23,648 nt of DNA. Origin: Chloroflexota bacterium. Lineage in GTDB: Bacteria > Chloroflexota > UBA6077 > JACCZL01. Shown here piece after piece: positions 1 through 7,288 of this stretch. The stretch is from the NCBI GenBank assembly GCA_013695975.1, contig JACCZL010000023.1:1-23648 (forward strand). The letters run 5' to 3'. Positions within the stretch are counted from its first letter, which is position 1, and the number at the start of each line of letters is the position of its first letter. The position numbers and the translations under genes were made by a program. Under the pieces are notes generated by a model that saw only the letters and a list, made by a program, of their open reading frames with translations, did not search any database and was not told the origin of the DNA.

Positions 1-64
1 ACGTCCCCCCTTTGACACACCCCCTGGGGAGCTTAACTTGTGACCCATCGCACGCCGTGCGCCC

Positions 65-463
65 CTACACCAGCTCGATCGGCTCTTCGGTAATCTCGCT
101 GTCGACGATGCGGAAGGCCCGGACGACCGGGGCCTGGTCGTCCATCAGCGAGACGAGGAAGTAGAGCGCGTCGGGGTAGAACGCCAAACGGATGTCGGTC
201 GCGGACGGGTACGCCTGGGTGTGGGTGTGGGAGTGATAGATGCCGACGTGCTCGAGGTCCTGATCGTCGATCTCGCGAAAGATCCGCAGCAGGTCGGCCG
301 GCTCGATCTCGTAACGAACCGGGCTTTGCTCCTTGTTGCGAGCGCGGAAGCCGCGCGTGACCTGATCAGGCCGGCCCGCCAGCAGTCCGCACGCCTCGTT
401 CGGACGGTCCTCCAGTGCGTGCGCGACCATGTCGTCGCGGATCGCTCGCGGCAGCAGCACCAT
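65..463 (-). CDS. mec: JAMM/MPN metalloprotease, Mec-type (CysO-cysteine hydrolase)
   Basis: This 132-residue protein is a single MPN(+)/JAMM domain. The zinc site is complete: Glu23 in NEACG, then His77-x-His79, Ser87 and Asp90 in the stretch HSHTHTQAYPSATD, matching HxH-x7-S-x2-D. In Mycobacterium tuberculosis the homologous Mec+ cleaves the CysO-cysteine adduct to release free cysteine and regenerate the carrier. Here it is the last gene of an operon with a CysO-like carrier and a CysM-like synthase, so the same role is inferred. It may also trim the extra C-terminal Ala of the carrier at 1480-1755. The start lies 65 bases after the cysM stop and has only a weak ribosome binding site, so an alternative start is possible. 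Family assignment is secure; the physiological substrate is inferred from neighbours. Confidence 0.9.
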   Translation of the reverse strand: MVLLPRAIRDDMVAHALEDRPNEACGLLAGRPDQVTRGFRARNKEQSPVRYEIEPADLLRIFREIDDQDLEHVGIYHSHTHTQAYPSATDIRLAFYPDALYFLVSLMDDQAPVVRAFRIVDSEITEEPIELV

Positions 464-528
464 CGCCTACGCCAGCCTCGGCGCCGGGTGACGCCCTGCG
501 CCGAACCGACAGGATGGCTCGGTCGAGC

Positions 529-1461
529 TCACCACATGACCTTGTCACGGACGTCGGCGGCGGTGCGCTCGAGCGAGCGGGTCCACAGTTCGTCTGAGAG
601 GTATTTCCAGCCCCCATCGGCGAGCAGCAGGACGATGTTTCCGCGTTCCATCTGGCGCGCCACCCGCAGGCCGACGTGGAGGACGGCGCCACACGAAAAG
701 CCGGCAAAGATACCCTCGACCCGCGTCAACTCGCGGGTCATCCTCAGCGAGTCGTCCGTCGAGACGACCAGCTTGCGGTCCAGCATCTCGACGTCGAGGA
801 TCGGGGGGACGAAGCCCTCGTCGAGGCTCCTGAGTCCCTGAACTCGTTCCCCCGGCCGAGGCTCGGCCGCGACAATCTGGACCTTCGGGTTGTGCTCGCG
901 CAGCCGCTTGCCCGTCCCCATCAGCGTTCCGCCGGTTCCGAGGCCGGCCACGAAGACGTCTACGTCCGGCAGGTCGTCGATGATCTCGGGGCCAGTCGTC
1001 TCGTAGTGGGCGCGCGGATTGGCAGGATTCCCATACTGGTACAGCATGCAGTAGCGTGGGTCCTTGGCAAGCTCCAGGGCGCGCTCGATCGCCCCGTTGC
1101 TACCCTTTGCCCCGTCGGTCAGCTCGACCTCCGCTCCGAACAACTCGAGCAGCATGATCCTCTCGCGACTGACGTTCTCTGGCATGACCGCCTTCATGCG
1201 GTAGCCGTTGCGCCGCGCGATCATCGCGAGTCCGATTCCAGTGTTGCCGCTGGTTGGCTCGAGCAAGATCTTGTCGCCCGACAGCGAGTCCGAGCGCTCG
1301 GCATCCTCGATCATCGCTCGAGCAATCCGGTCCTTGACACTGCCGGTCGGATTGTGCCCCTCGAGCTTGGCGAACAGCCGAACTTCGGGCCGAGGACTGA
1401 AACCCTTGAGCTCGACGAGCGGCGTGTGGCCGATCGCGTCGACCACGCTGGCGAATCGCAT
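529..1461 (-). CDS. cysM: CysM-type cysteine synthase (O-phosphoserine/thiocarboxylate type)
   Basis: This 310-residue fold-type II PLP enzyme resembles M. tuberculosis CysM more than ordinary CysK. The PLP lysine is Lys43 in NPTGSVKDR and the phosphate-binding loop is TSGNTG at 70-75. Residues typical of the CysM group include YQYGNPAN (141-148), TGPE, AEPRPGE and DEGFVP. Arg211, in GLRSLDEGFVP, aligns by eye with Arg220 of mycobacterial CysM, which recognises O-phosphoserine. The enzyme would react the PLP-bound aminoacrylate with a CysO thiocarboxylate to give CysO-cysteine. The start is ATG with GGGGA just upstream, 18 bases after the cysO stop. Gene order carrier-CysM-protease supports the assignment. 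The second synthase at 2886-3812 lacks these CysM-specific features. Substrate choice is inferred. Confidence 0.92.
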   Translation of the reverse strand: MRFASVVDAIGHTPLVELKGFSPRPEVRLFAKLEGHNPTGSVKDRIARAMIEDAERSDSLSGDKILLEPTSGNTGIGLAMIARRNGYRMKAVMPENVSRERIMLLELFGAEVELTDGAKGSNGAIERALELAKDPRYCMLYQYGNPANPRAHYETTGPEIIDDLPDVDVFVAGLGTGGTLMGTGKRLREHNPKVQIVAAEPRPGERVQGLRSLDEGFVPPILDVEMLDRKLVVSTDDSLRMTRELTRVEGIFAGFSCGAVLHVGLRVARQMERGNIVLLLADGGWKYLSDELWTRSLERTAADVRDKVMW

Positions 1462-1479
1462 TGTTCCCCGGGTCGAGCC

Positions 1480-1755
1480 TCAGGCCCCGCCGGCCACAGC
1501 CGGCAGAATTGACACTACATCGCCGCCGGCGACCGGGGTGTCGAGCCGTCGCAAATATCGGATGTCTTCGTCGTTGAGATAGATGTTGACGAACTGACGA
1601 AGACCACCGTCCTGGTCGAGCACTCCCTCACGGAAGCCCGGGTACCGTCGCCCAAGGTCGTCGAGTACCTCTCCGACGTTGGCGCCTTCGCCCTGCACAA
1701 TCTTCGAACCGTCAGTGTGCGACCGCAGTGGAGCGGGCACCCGAACCTCTATCAT
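1480..1755 (-). CDS. cysO: CysO/MoaD-like ubiquitin-fold sulfur carrier ending Gly-Gly-Ala
   Basis: This is a 91-residue beta-grasp sulfur carrier of the ThiS/MoaD/CysO family. The core segment QFVNIYLNDEDIRYL and the end ILPAVAGGA are diagnostic. CysO-type carriers end in Gly-Gly and are adenylated and thiocarboxylated there by an E1; here one Ala follows Gly89-Gly90, and the reading of the stop codon is unambiguous. Wolinella HcyS is a known carrier with an extra Ala removed by a JAMM protease, so trimming by the neighbouring Mec is likely. I chose the ATG at 1755, preceded by CTGGAGACGTGAGG, 32 bases after the E1 stop; the longer upstream reading overlaps the E1 gene and looks spurious. 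The protein is about 45 percent similar by eye to the carrier domain fused to the E1. Confidence 0.9.
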   Translation of the reverse strand: MIEVRVPAPLRSHTDGSKIVQGEGANVGEVLDDLGRRYPGFREGVLDQDGGLRQFVNIYLNDEDIRYLRRLDTPVAGGDVVSILPAVAGGA

Positions 1756-1787
1756 CCTCACGTCTCCAGCCCCATCATGCCGAGGAT

Positions 1788-2885
1788 TTATCCGCCTGTC
1801 GCGGCCATCGGAGCCCCACAGAAGGCTTCGTAGTCGATCAGCTCGTCGATCGACGGGTGGTCGCCGCAGAGCGGGCACTCAGGATCTCGCCTGATCTTGA
1901 CCTCGCGAAACTCCATCGCCAGCGCGTCATACAGCAGCAGCCGGTTGACCAGCGGCTCGCCCAGGTCCAGGATCAGCTTGATCGTCTCGGTCGCCTGGAT
2001 CACCCCGATCATGCCCGGCAGCGCCCCGAGGACGCCGGCTTCCGCGCAGCTCGGAACGGACCCGGGCGGCGGCGGCGCCGGGAACAGGCAGCGATAGCAT
2101 CCCTGGCCCGGCATAAAGACTGTCGCCTGGCCCTCGAAACGGAAAATGCTCCCATCGACGAGTGGCTTCTTGAGCAAGTAGGCGGCGTCGTTGACCAGGT
2201 ACCTGGTGGCGAAGTTGTCGGAGCCGTTGACGACGATGTCGTACTGCCCAAGTATCCCGAGCGCGTTCTGCGACGTCAGCGCCTCATCGTGGGCGACGAC
2301 TCGCGTGTCCGGGTTGACGTCGGCCAACTGGTCTCGGGCCGAGTCAACCTTCGGGCGACCGATGTTGGCGTGGCCATGCAGAATCTGACGGTGCAGATTA
2401 GACAGGTCGACCGAGTCGAAGTCGACGATGCCGAGCGTCCCGATGCCGGCCGCCGCCAGGTACAGCGCCGCCGGCGATCCGAGACCGCCGGCCCCGATCA
2501 TCGCGACCTTGGCATTGAGCAGCTTGCGCTGACCGACCCCGCCAATTTCTGGCAGGATGATGTGCCGGCTATAACGCACCGCCTGCCGCGGCGTAAACCG
2601 CGCGCCGACCTGCCCACCGGCCATAGCTGGAATGACCGCCACCTCGTCCTCCATCCCCAGGCGAGTCTCGAGGCCGTTTAGCTCCTCGATCGCCCGATCA
2701 TTCACGTAAACATTCACGAACCGATGTAAATTCCCACCCGAGTCGAACAGCTCGACGCCCATGCCGGGAAAGCGGTCCTCTAGCGATCGAAGCAGCGCCC
2801 GGACGTCCGCGGCTTCGCTTTCGACGCGACCGGCACCACCGGTGAGGCGGCGGAAGGAGCTCGGAATGTACACGTTGACCACCAC
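1788..2885 (-). CDS. MoaD-like carrier domain fused to MoeB/ThiF-type E1 activating enzyme
   Basis: This 365-residue protein joins two activities. Residues 1-91 form a MoaD/CysO-like beta-grasp domain ending IPAMAGG, directly followed by Gln92. Residues 98-356 form an E1-like adenylyltransferase: nucleotide loop GAGGLGS (131-137), DFDSVDLSNLHRQ (155-167), and the zinc pair Cys263/Cys266 with Cys337/Cys340. There is no C-terminal rhodanese domain, unlike mycobacterial MoeZ, so the sulfur donor must be another protein. It should adenylate the Gly-Gly end of the free CysO and perhaps of its own carrier domain if released. The protein itself ends APMAATGG. It starts with GTG directly after the cysK stop (no spacing), implying translational coupling. 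Domain calls are secure; which carrier it serves is inferred. Confidence 0.92.
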   Translation of the reverse strand: MVVNVYIPSSFRRLTGGAGRVESEAADVRALLRSLEDRFPGMGVELFDSGGNLHRFVNVYVNDRAIEELNGLETRLGMEDEVAVIPAMAGGQVGARFTPRQAVRYSRHIILPEIGGVGQRKLLNAKVAMIGAGGLGSPAALYLAAAGIGTLGIVDFDSVDLSNLHRQILHGHANIGRPKVDSARDQLADVNPDTRVVAHDEALTSQNALGILGQYDIVVNGSDNFATRYLVNDAAYLLKKPLVDGSIFRFEGQATVFMPGQGCYRCLFPAPPPPGSVPSCAEAGVLGALPGMIGVIQATETIKLILDLGEPLVNRLLLYDALAMEFREVKIRRDPECPLCGDHPSIDELIDYEAFCGAPMAATGG

Positions 2886-3812
2886 TCAGAGCTCCACGCT
2901 CAGATACCGCTCGCCGGTGTCGCAGAGCACCGTGACCACCGTCTTCTCCGGCCCGAGCTCGGCTGCCACGGCCAGCGCGACGACGACGTTCGCGCCCGAC
3001 GACACGCCGACCAGCAGCCCTTCTTCCCGGGCCAGGCGGAGCGCCATCGCGCCCGCGTCCCCGTCCTCAACCCCGACGATCCGATCGACCACCGAGCGAT
3101 CGAAGACGCCGGGCACGAAGCTCGCCCCGATCCCCTGAATCGCATGCGGACGGGCCTTGCCGCCGCGAAGGACTGGCGACCGCTCGGGCTCGACCGCCAC
3201 CACCAGGATCGCGCCCAGCGTTTCCTTGAGCACCGCGCCGACGCCGGTGATCGTCCCGCCCGTACCGACCCCGGCGACGAAGGCGTCCACCCGACCACCG
3301 GTCTGCTCGAGGATTTCGCGGGCGGTCGTGGTTCGGTGAACCTCGGGGTTGGCGGGATTCTCGAACTGATGCGGCATAAAGTAGTCTGGATGGTCCCGCA
3401 CGAGCTCGCGTGCCGCGAAGACGGCGCCGGTCATGCCCTCGATCGCCGGCGTCAGCCGCAGCTCGGCTCCGAAGCGGGCCAGGAGCTGTCGCCGCTCCAG
3501 GCTCATGTCCTCCGGCATGGTCAGAATCAGGCGGTACCCCCGGGCCGCCGCCACCATGGCCAGTCCGATTCCGGTATTCCCGCTCGTCGGCTCGACGATC
3601 GTCGCGCCCGACCGCAACCGTCCCTCGCGCTCGGCCCGCTCGATCATCGCGACGGCGATGCGGTCCTTGACGCTCCCGCCGGGATTGAGCGACTCGACTT
3701 TTGCCAGAACCCGCCCGGCCCCAGTTGGCACGACTCGGTTCAGGCGGACGAGCGGTGTGTTGCCGACCAGATCGACGACCGAGTCGGCGACCCGAGGCTC
3801 AGCGGTCAGCAT
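2886..3812 (-). CDS. cysK: Cysteine synthase A (O-acetylserine sulfhydrylase)
   Basis: This 308-residue PLP enzyme has the CysK hallmarks: Lys49 in NPGGSVKDR, the TSGNTG loop, QFENPANPEVH, the glycine-rich GVGTGGTITG, and IQGIGASFVP near the substrate pocket. It makes cysteine from O-acetylserine and sulfide in the cytoplasm. It is the second gene of the operon; its ATG follows the rrf2 stop directly (TGAATG), and its own stop abuts the GTG of the carrier-E1 fusion. In Bacillus the Rrf2-family regulator CymR binds CysK as a corepressor, so the pairing with an Rrf2 gene is suggestive of the same control. Having both a sulfide-dependent and a thiocarboxylate-dependent synthase in one operon gives two routes to cysteine. 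Confidence 0.93.
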   Translation of the reverse strand: MLTAEPRVADSVVDLVGNTPLVRLNRVVPTGAGRVLAKVESLNPGGSVKDRIAVAMIERAEREGRLRSGATIVEPTSGNTGIGLAMVAAARGYRLILTMPEDMSLERRQLLARFGAELRLTPAIEGMTGAVFAARELVRDHPDYFMPHQFENPANPEVHRTTTAREILEQTGGRVDAFVAGVGTGGTITGVGAVLKETLGAILVVAVEPERSPVLRGGKARPHAIQGIGASFVPGVFDRSVVDRIVGVEDGDAGAMALRLAREEGLLVGVSSGANVVVALAVAAELGPEKTVVTVLCDTGERYLSVEL

Positions 3813-4250
3813 TCAGATGTGATACATCGCGCGCTCGGCGCGCGCCCGGTGGCGCTCGAGGAGCGCCTCGATCGTGGTCGAGCCAAGGATTCGCTCGACC
3901 GAGTCGGAAACTTCCTGCCAGACCTCACGTGTGAGCGCGGCCGTCGAGGCCGGGCTCCCATTCGCGGCGCCCAGGCAGTCGAGCGACAAGAACGAGCCCT
4001 CGAGCGCGTTGACCACCTCACCAAGCGTGATCGAGGCCGGCGTCCGCGCCAGCTCGTGCCCACCCCGCGGGCCGCGGCTGCTGCGGATCAGGCCGGCCTT
4101 GCGAAGCGCGGTGAGGAGCTGCTCGAGATACGCCTCCGGGATCGACTCGCAGGCAGCGATCTCGGCACTCTGGACCGGGCCGTTTCCGAAACGGCGAGCT
4201 AGCTCGATCACCGCCCGCGCCCCATAGTCGCTTCGCATCGAAAGCTTCAC
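3813..4250 (-). CDS. Rrf2-family transcriptional regulator, CymR-like
   Basis: This 145-residue protein begins KLSMRSDYGARAVIELA after the start, the classic Rrf2 N-terminus. A winged helix follows (AEIAACESIPEAYLEQLL, then the wing SSRGPRGGHEL). Only one cysteine (in LDCLG) sits where IscR-type members carry a three-Cys cluster site, so it probably lacks an Fe-S cluster and is closer to CymR, the cysteine-metabolism repressor. I chose the GTG at 4250, since the family normally starts Met-Lys-Leu-Ser; an upstream ATG at 4307 would lie inside the promoter. As first gene of the cysteine operon, with an inverted repeat at the predicted start site, it likely represses its own operon. Effector and target range are not visible. 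Confidence 0.88.
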   Translation of the reverse strand: MKLSMRSDYGARAVIELARRFGNGPVQSAEIAACESIPEAYLEQLLTALRKAGLIRSSRGPRGGHELARTPASITLGEVVNALEGSFLSLDCLGAANGSPASTAALTREVWQEVSDSVERILGSTTIEALLERHRARAERAMYHI

Positions 4251-4272
4251 GCGCCCGCCCACGGCTAGATTG

Positions 4273-4320
4273 TTGACTTCTCTGGTCGATATTCTATGGT
4301 TGGGCACCCGGAGCTGTCAA
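4273..4320 (-). promoter_or_regulatory. Promoter and candidate Rrf2 operator of the cysteine operon
   Basis: Read on the minus strand, TTGACA (4315-4320) and TAGAAT (4291-4296) are 18 bases apart, a strong sigma-70-like promoter. Directly downstream, over the predicted start of transcription, is the imperfect inverted repeat TCGACC-N5-AGTCAA (4273-4289). This is the usual place for a repressor site, and the first gene is an Rrf2 regulator. The leader would be about 34 bases before the GTG at 4250. The promoter match is seen directly; the operator role is inferred. Confidence 0.75.
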
Positions 4321-4379
4321 CGGAGCGCGTCGGCTCGGCGCTCCGGTGGTCTGGTCGTGGTTGCCGCTACGCGGCCACC
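4321..4379. terminator. Two hairpins between the lipoprotein gene and the cysteine-operon promoter
   Basis: CGGAGCGC (4321-4328) and GCGCTCCG (4338-4345) form a perfect 8-bp stem with a 9-base loop, directly upstream of the rrf2 -35 box. GGTTGCCGC (4359-4367) pairs with GCGGCCACC (4371-4379) with one mismatch. Both lie just after the lipoprotein stop, so they may end its transcript. Neither has a clear T-run on the minus strand, so the terminator call is tentative. Confidence 0.4.
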
Positions 4380-4414
4380 CGACCCTCACTCAGCAGCGAA
4401 AGCGGGGTAGACGC

Positions 4415-5398
4415 TTATGAGCCGGTCGCATCCGCGAAGGCCAGGTCGTCCCAGGTAGCTTGGACGGACGTGAGCTGGCCGGTGTAGCGCATGAAGGTCG
4501 CGAGGCGCGACAGGCCTCGTACCTCCATCGAGAACGTCAGGCCAGGCCGGTCGAGATAGCGCCGAAGGTCCGCTGTCGTCAGGCCCGCGCCGTCTAGATC
4601 AGCCAACAGGTCGGTGGCCTGCACGACGTCACCGACCGCCGACTCGCTCGACTCGCGCAGAGCATCGAGAAACACTCCGATCAGCGCCGACTGGCGCGCT
4701 CGCACGGTCGGCGTGGTGAAGGCGACCACGCTCATCGCCGGCCCGCCCATGACGGCGACGCCGTCGAGCAGGCGTCGAACGTCGGGGCTCTCCAGCTCAC
4801 GCTCGAGGTACGGCGAGACTGCCACGTGGGCCGTGAGCGCACGGCGGTTCATCAGTGCGCCAAAGGCATCCAGATGGGCACGCTGAACGACCAGCGGATC
4901 GAGCGCCCGCCAGTCGCCTAGCTCGCGGAGCGCCGCCATTCGCAGGACCGTGTGCTCCTGCCCGCCGAGCATCGGGACCGCGATCCGATCTCGCGGACCG
5001 AGATCGTGGAGGGTGCGCGCGTCGAGACGGTTGGTCGTCAGACCGAGCGGCAGCTCGGAGATGCCAGCCAGGATTCGGACCGGCAATCCGCGCTCACGCG
5101 CGAGGAGGAAGGAGGCGATCGAACCCACGCCAATATCGAGGGTGCCCGTCGACAGCGCCTCCGCGACCGCCTCTGACGTCTGGATCGACTTCCACTCCAC
5201 CACGGCGCCGGGAACTCGCTGCTCGACCCGCCGCTGCCGCTGCATCAGCAGCAGCGGCGCGTAGCCGAGCTCCCGCTGGAGGTTGATCCGCAAGACCTGC
5301 CCGCGATACGGCTCGCGCTGGACCAGTCTGGCCGGCTGACAGCCAACGGCCAACAGGCACAGCACGAGCAGGACGAGACTGGGAGAGACCGTTTTCAC
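4415..5398 (-). CDS. SsuA/NMT1-like solute-binding lipoprotein
   Basis: From a GTG at 5398 this gives 327 residues beginning with a short hydrophobic signal peptide and a lipobox-like LAVGC, placing the lipidated Cys at residue 20. The remainder resembles periplasmic binding proteins of the SsuA/TauA/NMT1 class: LGYAPLLLMQ, a segment EALSTGTLDIGVGS, and a C-terminal lobe with VAVMGGPAMSVVAFTTP. The much longer upstream reading (to 5602) overlaps aconitase X and is very Arg/Ser rich, so I rejected it. GAGG lies just before the GTG, and the gene starts 10 bases after the aconitase X stop, so the two are probably cotranscribed. No permease or ATPase gene is in the window. The ligand is unknown; a link to the neighbour's substrate is only a guess. 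Confidence 0.75.
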   Translation of the reverse strand: MKTVSPSLVLLVLCLLAVGCQPARLVQREPYRGQVLRINLQRELGYAPLLLMQRQRRVEQRVPGAVVEWKSIQTSEAVAEALSTGTLDIGVGSIASFLLARERGLPVRILAGISELPLGLTTNRLDARTLHDLGPRDRIAVPMLGGQEHTVLRMAALRELGDWRALDPLVVQRAHLDAFGALMNRRALTAHVAVSPYLERELESPDVRRLLDGVAVMGGPAMSVVAFTTPTVRARQSALIGVFLDALRESSESAVGDVVQATDLLADLDGAGLTTADLRRYLDRPGLTFSMEVRGLSRLATFMRYTGQLTSVQATWDDLAFADATGS

Positions 5399-5408
5399 CA
5401 GGCCTCGA

Positions 5409-7172
5409 CTAGGGTGCCCTTCCCCGCCGAACGACTTCGACCGTCCCGGCCGGCGGATCGACCCTGAGCCAGTCGCCGCTCTCGACGACCGTGATCGGAT
5501 CCGGGTCGAGCCGATCGAGCAGCGGGATCTGGGCCAGCGCAGCGCCCTGGGCCATGATCGGGTTCGCCCGTGAAAAGAGGATCGCCGACGGCGCGGTGCC
5601 AACGGCGCGCATGTCGCGGAGGGCCCAGGCCGTCGCGACGCCGCCCTTGGCGGCCGGATGGACCAGGATCCGGCCCACCACGCTCTCCCCGAACAGATCG
5701 TGCGACTCCCGCGAGAAGCGACCGGTCTTGCGATTCAGGTCGTACCGGGCGCTAAATCCGTGCTGTGAGACCAGCGCCTCGCCCTCCACGGCCGGCCCGA
5801 TCCCAGGCCGCCCACGGAGCAGGAACGGAGCGGGCCTCAGGGAATGGCGATGGGGCGCGATGGCGCTCACCGCCGATACATCCGCTGCCGAGCCCTCCGG
5901 CCGTTCTCCTGGCCCGTCGACCATCGAGCTCCACTCCGGGATACGGCCGCTGACGGCCGCTTCGACGCAGAGCTCGGTGGGGCGGAAGACGGCGTTGTAC
6001 CCGTAGCCGGGAATGATATTGGCCAGCTTGGCCGAGTCGGTTAGGATCGTCCGCCAGCCGTGCTTCTCGGCCAGCTCACGGGCGGTCATCAGATAAAAGC
6101 AGGTGCCCGACAGGAGCAGTCCGCCGGCCTCCGAGATCGCCCGGGCGAACCCTAGCCGCTCGGCGGCGGCCCGATTCTGATAGTTCGTCGTCACCAGCAG
6201 GCGCGTCTCGGGATGGACGGTCCGTCCGGCCAGCAGCCGCGCCAGCTCGCCCAGCTCGACGATCGAGAGCTGGGGCGCGGTAAAGGCGACGACATCGGCC
6301 CGCTCGCGCTCCGGCTGGAAGCTGGCGTAGGTGTCACGCAGACCGCCAGGCTCCAAGACTAGCCGCCGTTCGGGCGCTCGGCCGCCCAACGCTTCTTCGA
6401 CGGTTCTGGCCTCCGGCGTGACCCCGACGAGGTGGAACATGGCCAGCGAGCCGTAGCTCGCCAGGCAAGCGCCGAGCTGCTTGAGCTGGTCGATCGTCGG
6501 CTGGACTTCGAGCCCGACCAGGACGGGTACCTGCCAATAGTCGCTGACCCGGCGGCCGATCCAGCACCCGAGCGCCCCCCAATCGCTCGTGCAAGTGGGC
6601 TGATCCCGAACCTCCACCAGGACCGTCCCCAGACGCTGCTCGTCCAGATGGTACCCGTACCGTGGCGTCCGTCCAGTCAGCGCCGCCGCCAGGGCGACCG
6701 GACCACCCTCGAAGTTGGTGCGTGCCCCCGCGACGGCATTGGCGAAGATGACCGTGCCAGTGTCCCCCCAGGCGACGCGCTCGCGGAAGCGCGGCGGCGA
6801 GACCGTCTGATAGTTGATGCAGGTGTCGAGGACGAGCACGCCGAGCCCCTCGAGGGCTCGCGACAGCCGGAGCTCTAGCTCGACCTGTCGTTCGTCTTGC
6901 CCGAGCGACTGCCAGAGCGCGAAGTCGACGCTGCGGGGATTGCAGGTCGTCGGCACGATCGCCCGACCACCCAGGGCGGCCATCTCCCCGACCCAGGCCA
7001 GGCCGGCCTCGCCCATCGACTCGATCTCAGCCATCATGTGGACCGAGTCGACCGCGACGAAGTCCTCTGCGCCGAAGAAGTCTCCGACCTCGATCTGGAG
7101 GCGGAGGGCGCGCGCCACGGCCTCACCCCGCTCACCCGCCAGCATCGCCCGCTCGGCGTCGCCCAATCGCAT
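5409..7172 (-). CDS. Aconitase X, fused large and small domains
   Basis: This 587-residue protein is aconitase X with the catalytic large domain (DUF521, about 1-415) followed by the swivelling small domain (DUF126, about 455-585). Visible large-domain motifs are HMMAEIESMGEAGLAW (45-60), FANAVAGARTNFEGGP (143-158), SGTCF (355-359) and TDSAKLANIIPG (378-389). Cys118 and Cys358 are likely iron-sulfur ligands. Known members dehydrate cis-3-hydroxy-L-proline (bacterial) or mevalonate 5-phosphate (archaeal). In the small domain the loop is HPAAKGGVATAW (505-516), where I expected a Gly-Ser pair, so substrate or mechanism may differ. ATG start with GAGGG upstream; a binding-protein gene follows and an HpcH aldolase gene diverges. 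Family secure, substrate unknown. Confidence 0.85.
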   Translation of the reverse strand: MRLGDAERAMLAGERGEAVARALRLQIEVGDFFGAEDFVAVDSVHMMAEIESMGEAGLAWVGEMAALGGRAIVPTTCNPRSVDFALWQSLGQDERQVELELRLSRALEGLGVLVLDTCINYQTVSPPRFRERVAWGDTGTVIFANAVAGARTNFEGGPVALAAALTGRTPRYGYHLDEQRLGTVLVEVRDQPTCTSDWGALGCWIGRRVSDYWQVPVLVGLEVQPTIDQLKQLGACLASYGSLAMFHLVGVTPEARTVEEALGGRAPERRLVLEPGGLRDTYASFQPERERADVVAFTAPQLSIVELGELARLLAGRTVHPETRLLVTTNYQNRAAAERLGFARAISEAGGLLLSGTCFYLMTARELAEKHGWRTILTDSAKLANIIPGYGYNAVFRPTELCVEAAVSGRIPEWSSMVDGPGERPEGSAADVSAVSAIAPHRHSLRPAPFLLRGRPGIGPAVEGEALVSQHGFSARYDLNRKTGRFSRESHDLFGESVVGRILVHPAAKGGVATAWALRDMRAVGTAPSAILFSRANPIMAQGAALAQIPLLDRLDPDPITVVESGDWLRVDPPAGTVEVVRRGRAP

Positions 7173-7209
7173 CGAGAAGTCCCTCGGCGCAGCGTGCGCC
7201 CCTCGCGCT

Positions 7210-7220
7210 ACTCTACCCTA
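7210..7220 (-). promoter_or_regulatory. Possible -10 elements for aconitase X
   Basis: On the minus strand the text TAGGGTAGAGT contains two overlapping -10-like hexamers, TAGGGT and TAGAGT, 38-48 bases before the ATG at 7172. I see no convincing -35. It shares the 116-base divergent intergenic region with the aldolase promoter. Confidence 0.3.
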
Positions 7221-7251
7221 CGCGCTACGCTCGGCCAAAGAGGACGTCCTC

Positions 7252-7282
7252 TATAATCGGCTCGCGTACCGTTTGGAGGAGG
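7252..7282 (+). promoter_or_regulatory. -10 element and strong ribosome binding site of the aldolase gene
   Basis: A perfect TATAAT occurs at 7252-7257 and GGAGGAGG at 7275-7282, six bases before the ATG at 7289. The -35 region (about 7229-7234) is poor, so an activator may be needed. The ribosome binding site firmly fixes the start. Confidence 0.5.
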
Positions 7283-7288
7283 CTCACC

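Noticed and set aside
12..39. TTGACA and TTAACT on the plus strand as a promoter
   Set aside because: Spacing is only 15-16 bases and it would read antisense into the mec gene; no gene follows.
676..1512. Long open frame antisense to cysM
   Set aside because: Shadow of the real gene in GC-rich DNA; Arg/Gly/Asp-rich composition and no family motif. The same holds for long antisense frames at 11163-12152 and 19244-20365.
1788..2885. E1 with C-terminal rhodanese domain as in MoeZ
   Set aside because: The protein ends right after the second zinc pair and DYEAFCG; there is no rhodanese active-site Cys loop.
3813..4250. IscR-like Fe-S regulator
   Set aside because: The three-cysteine cluster region is missing; only one Cys is near that position, so CymR-like fits better.
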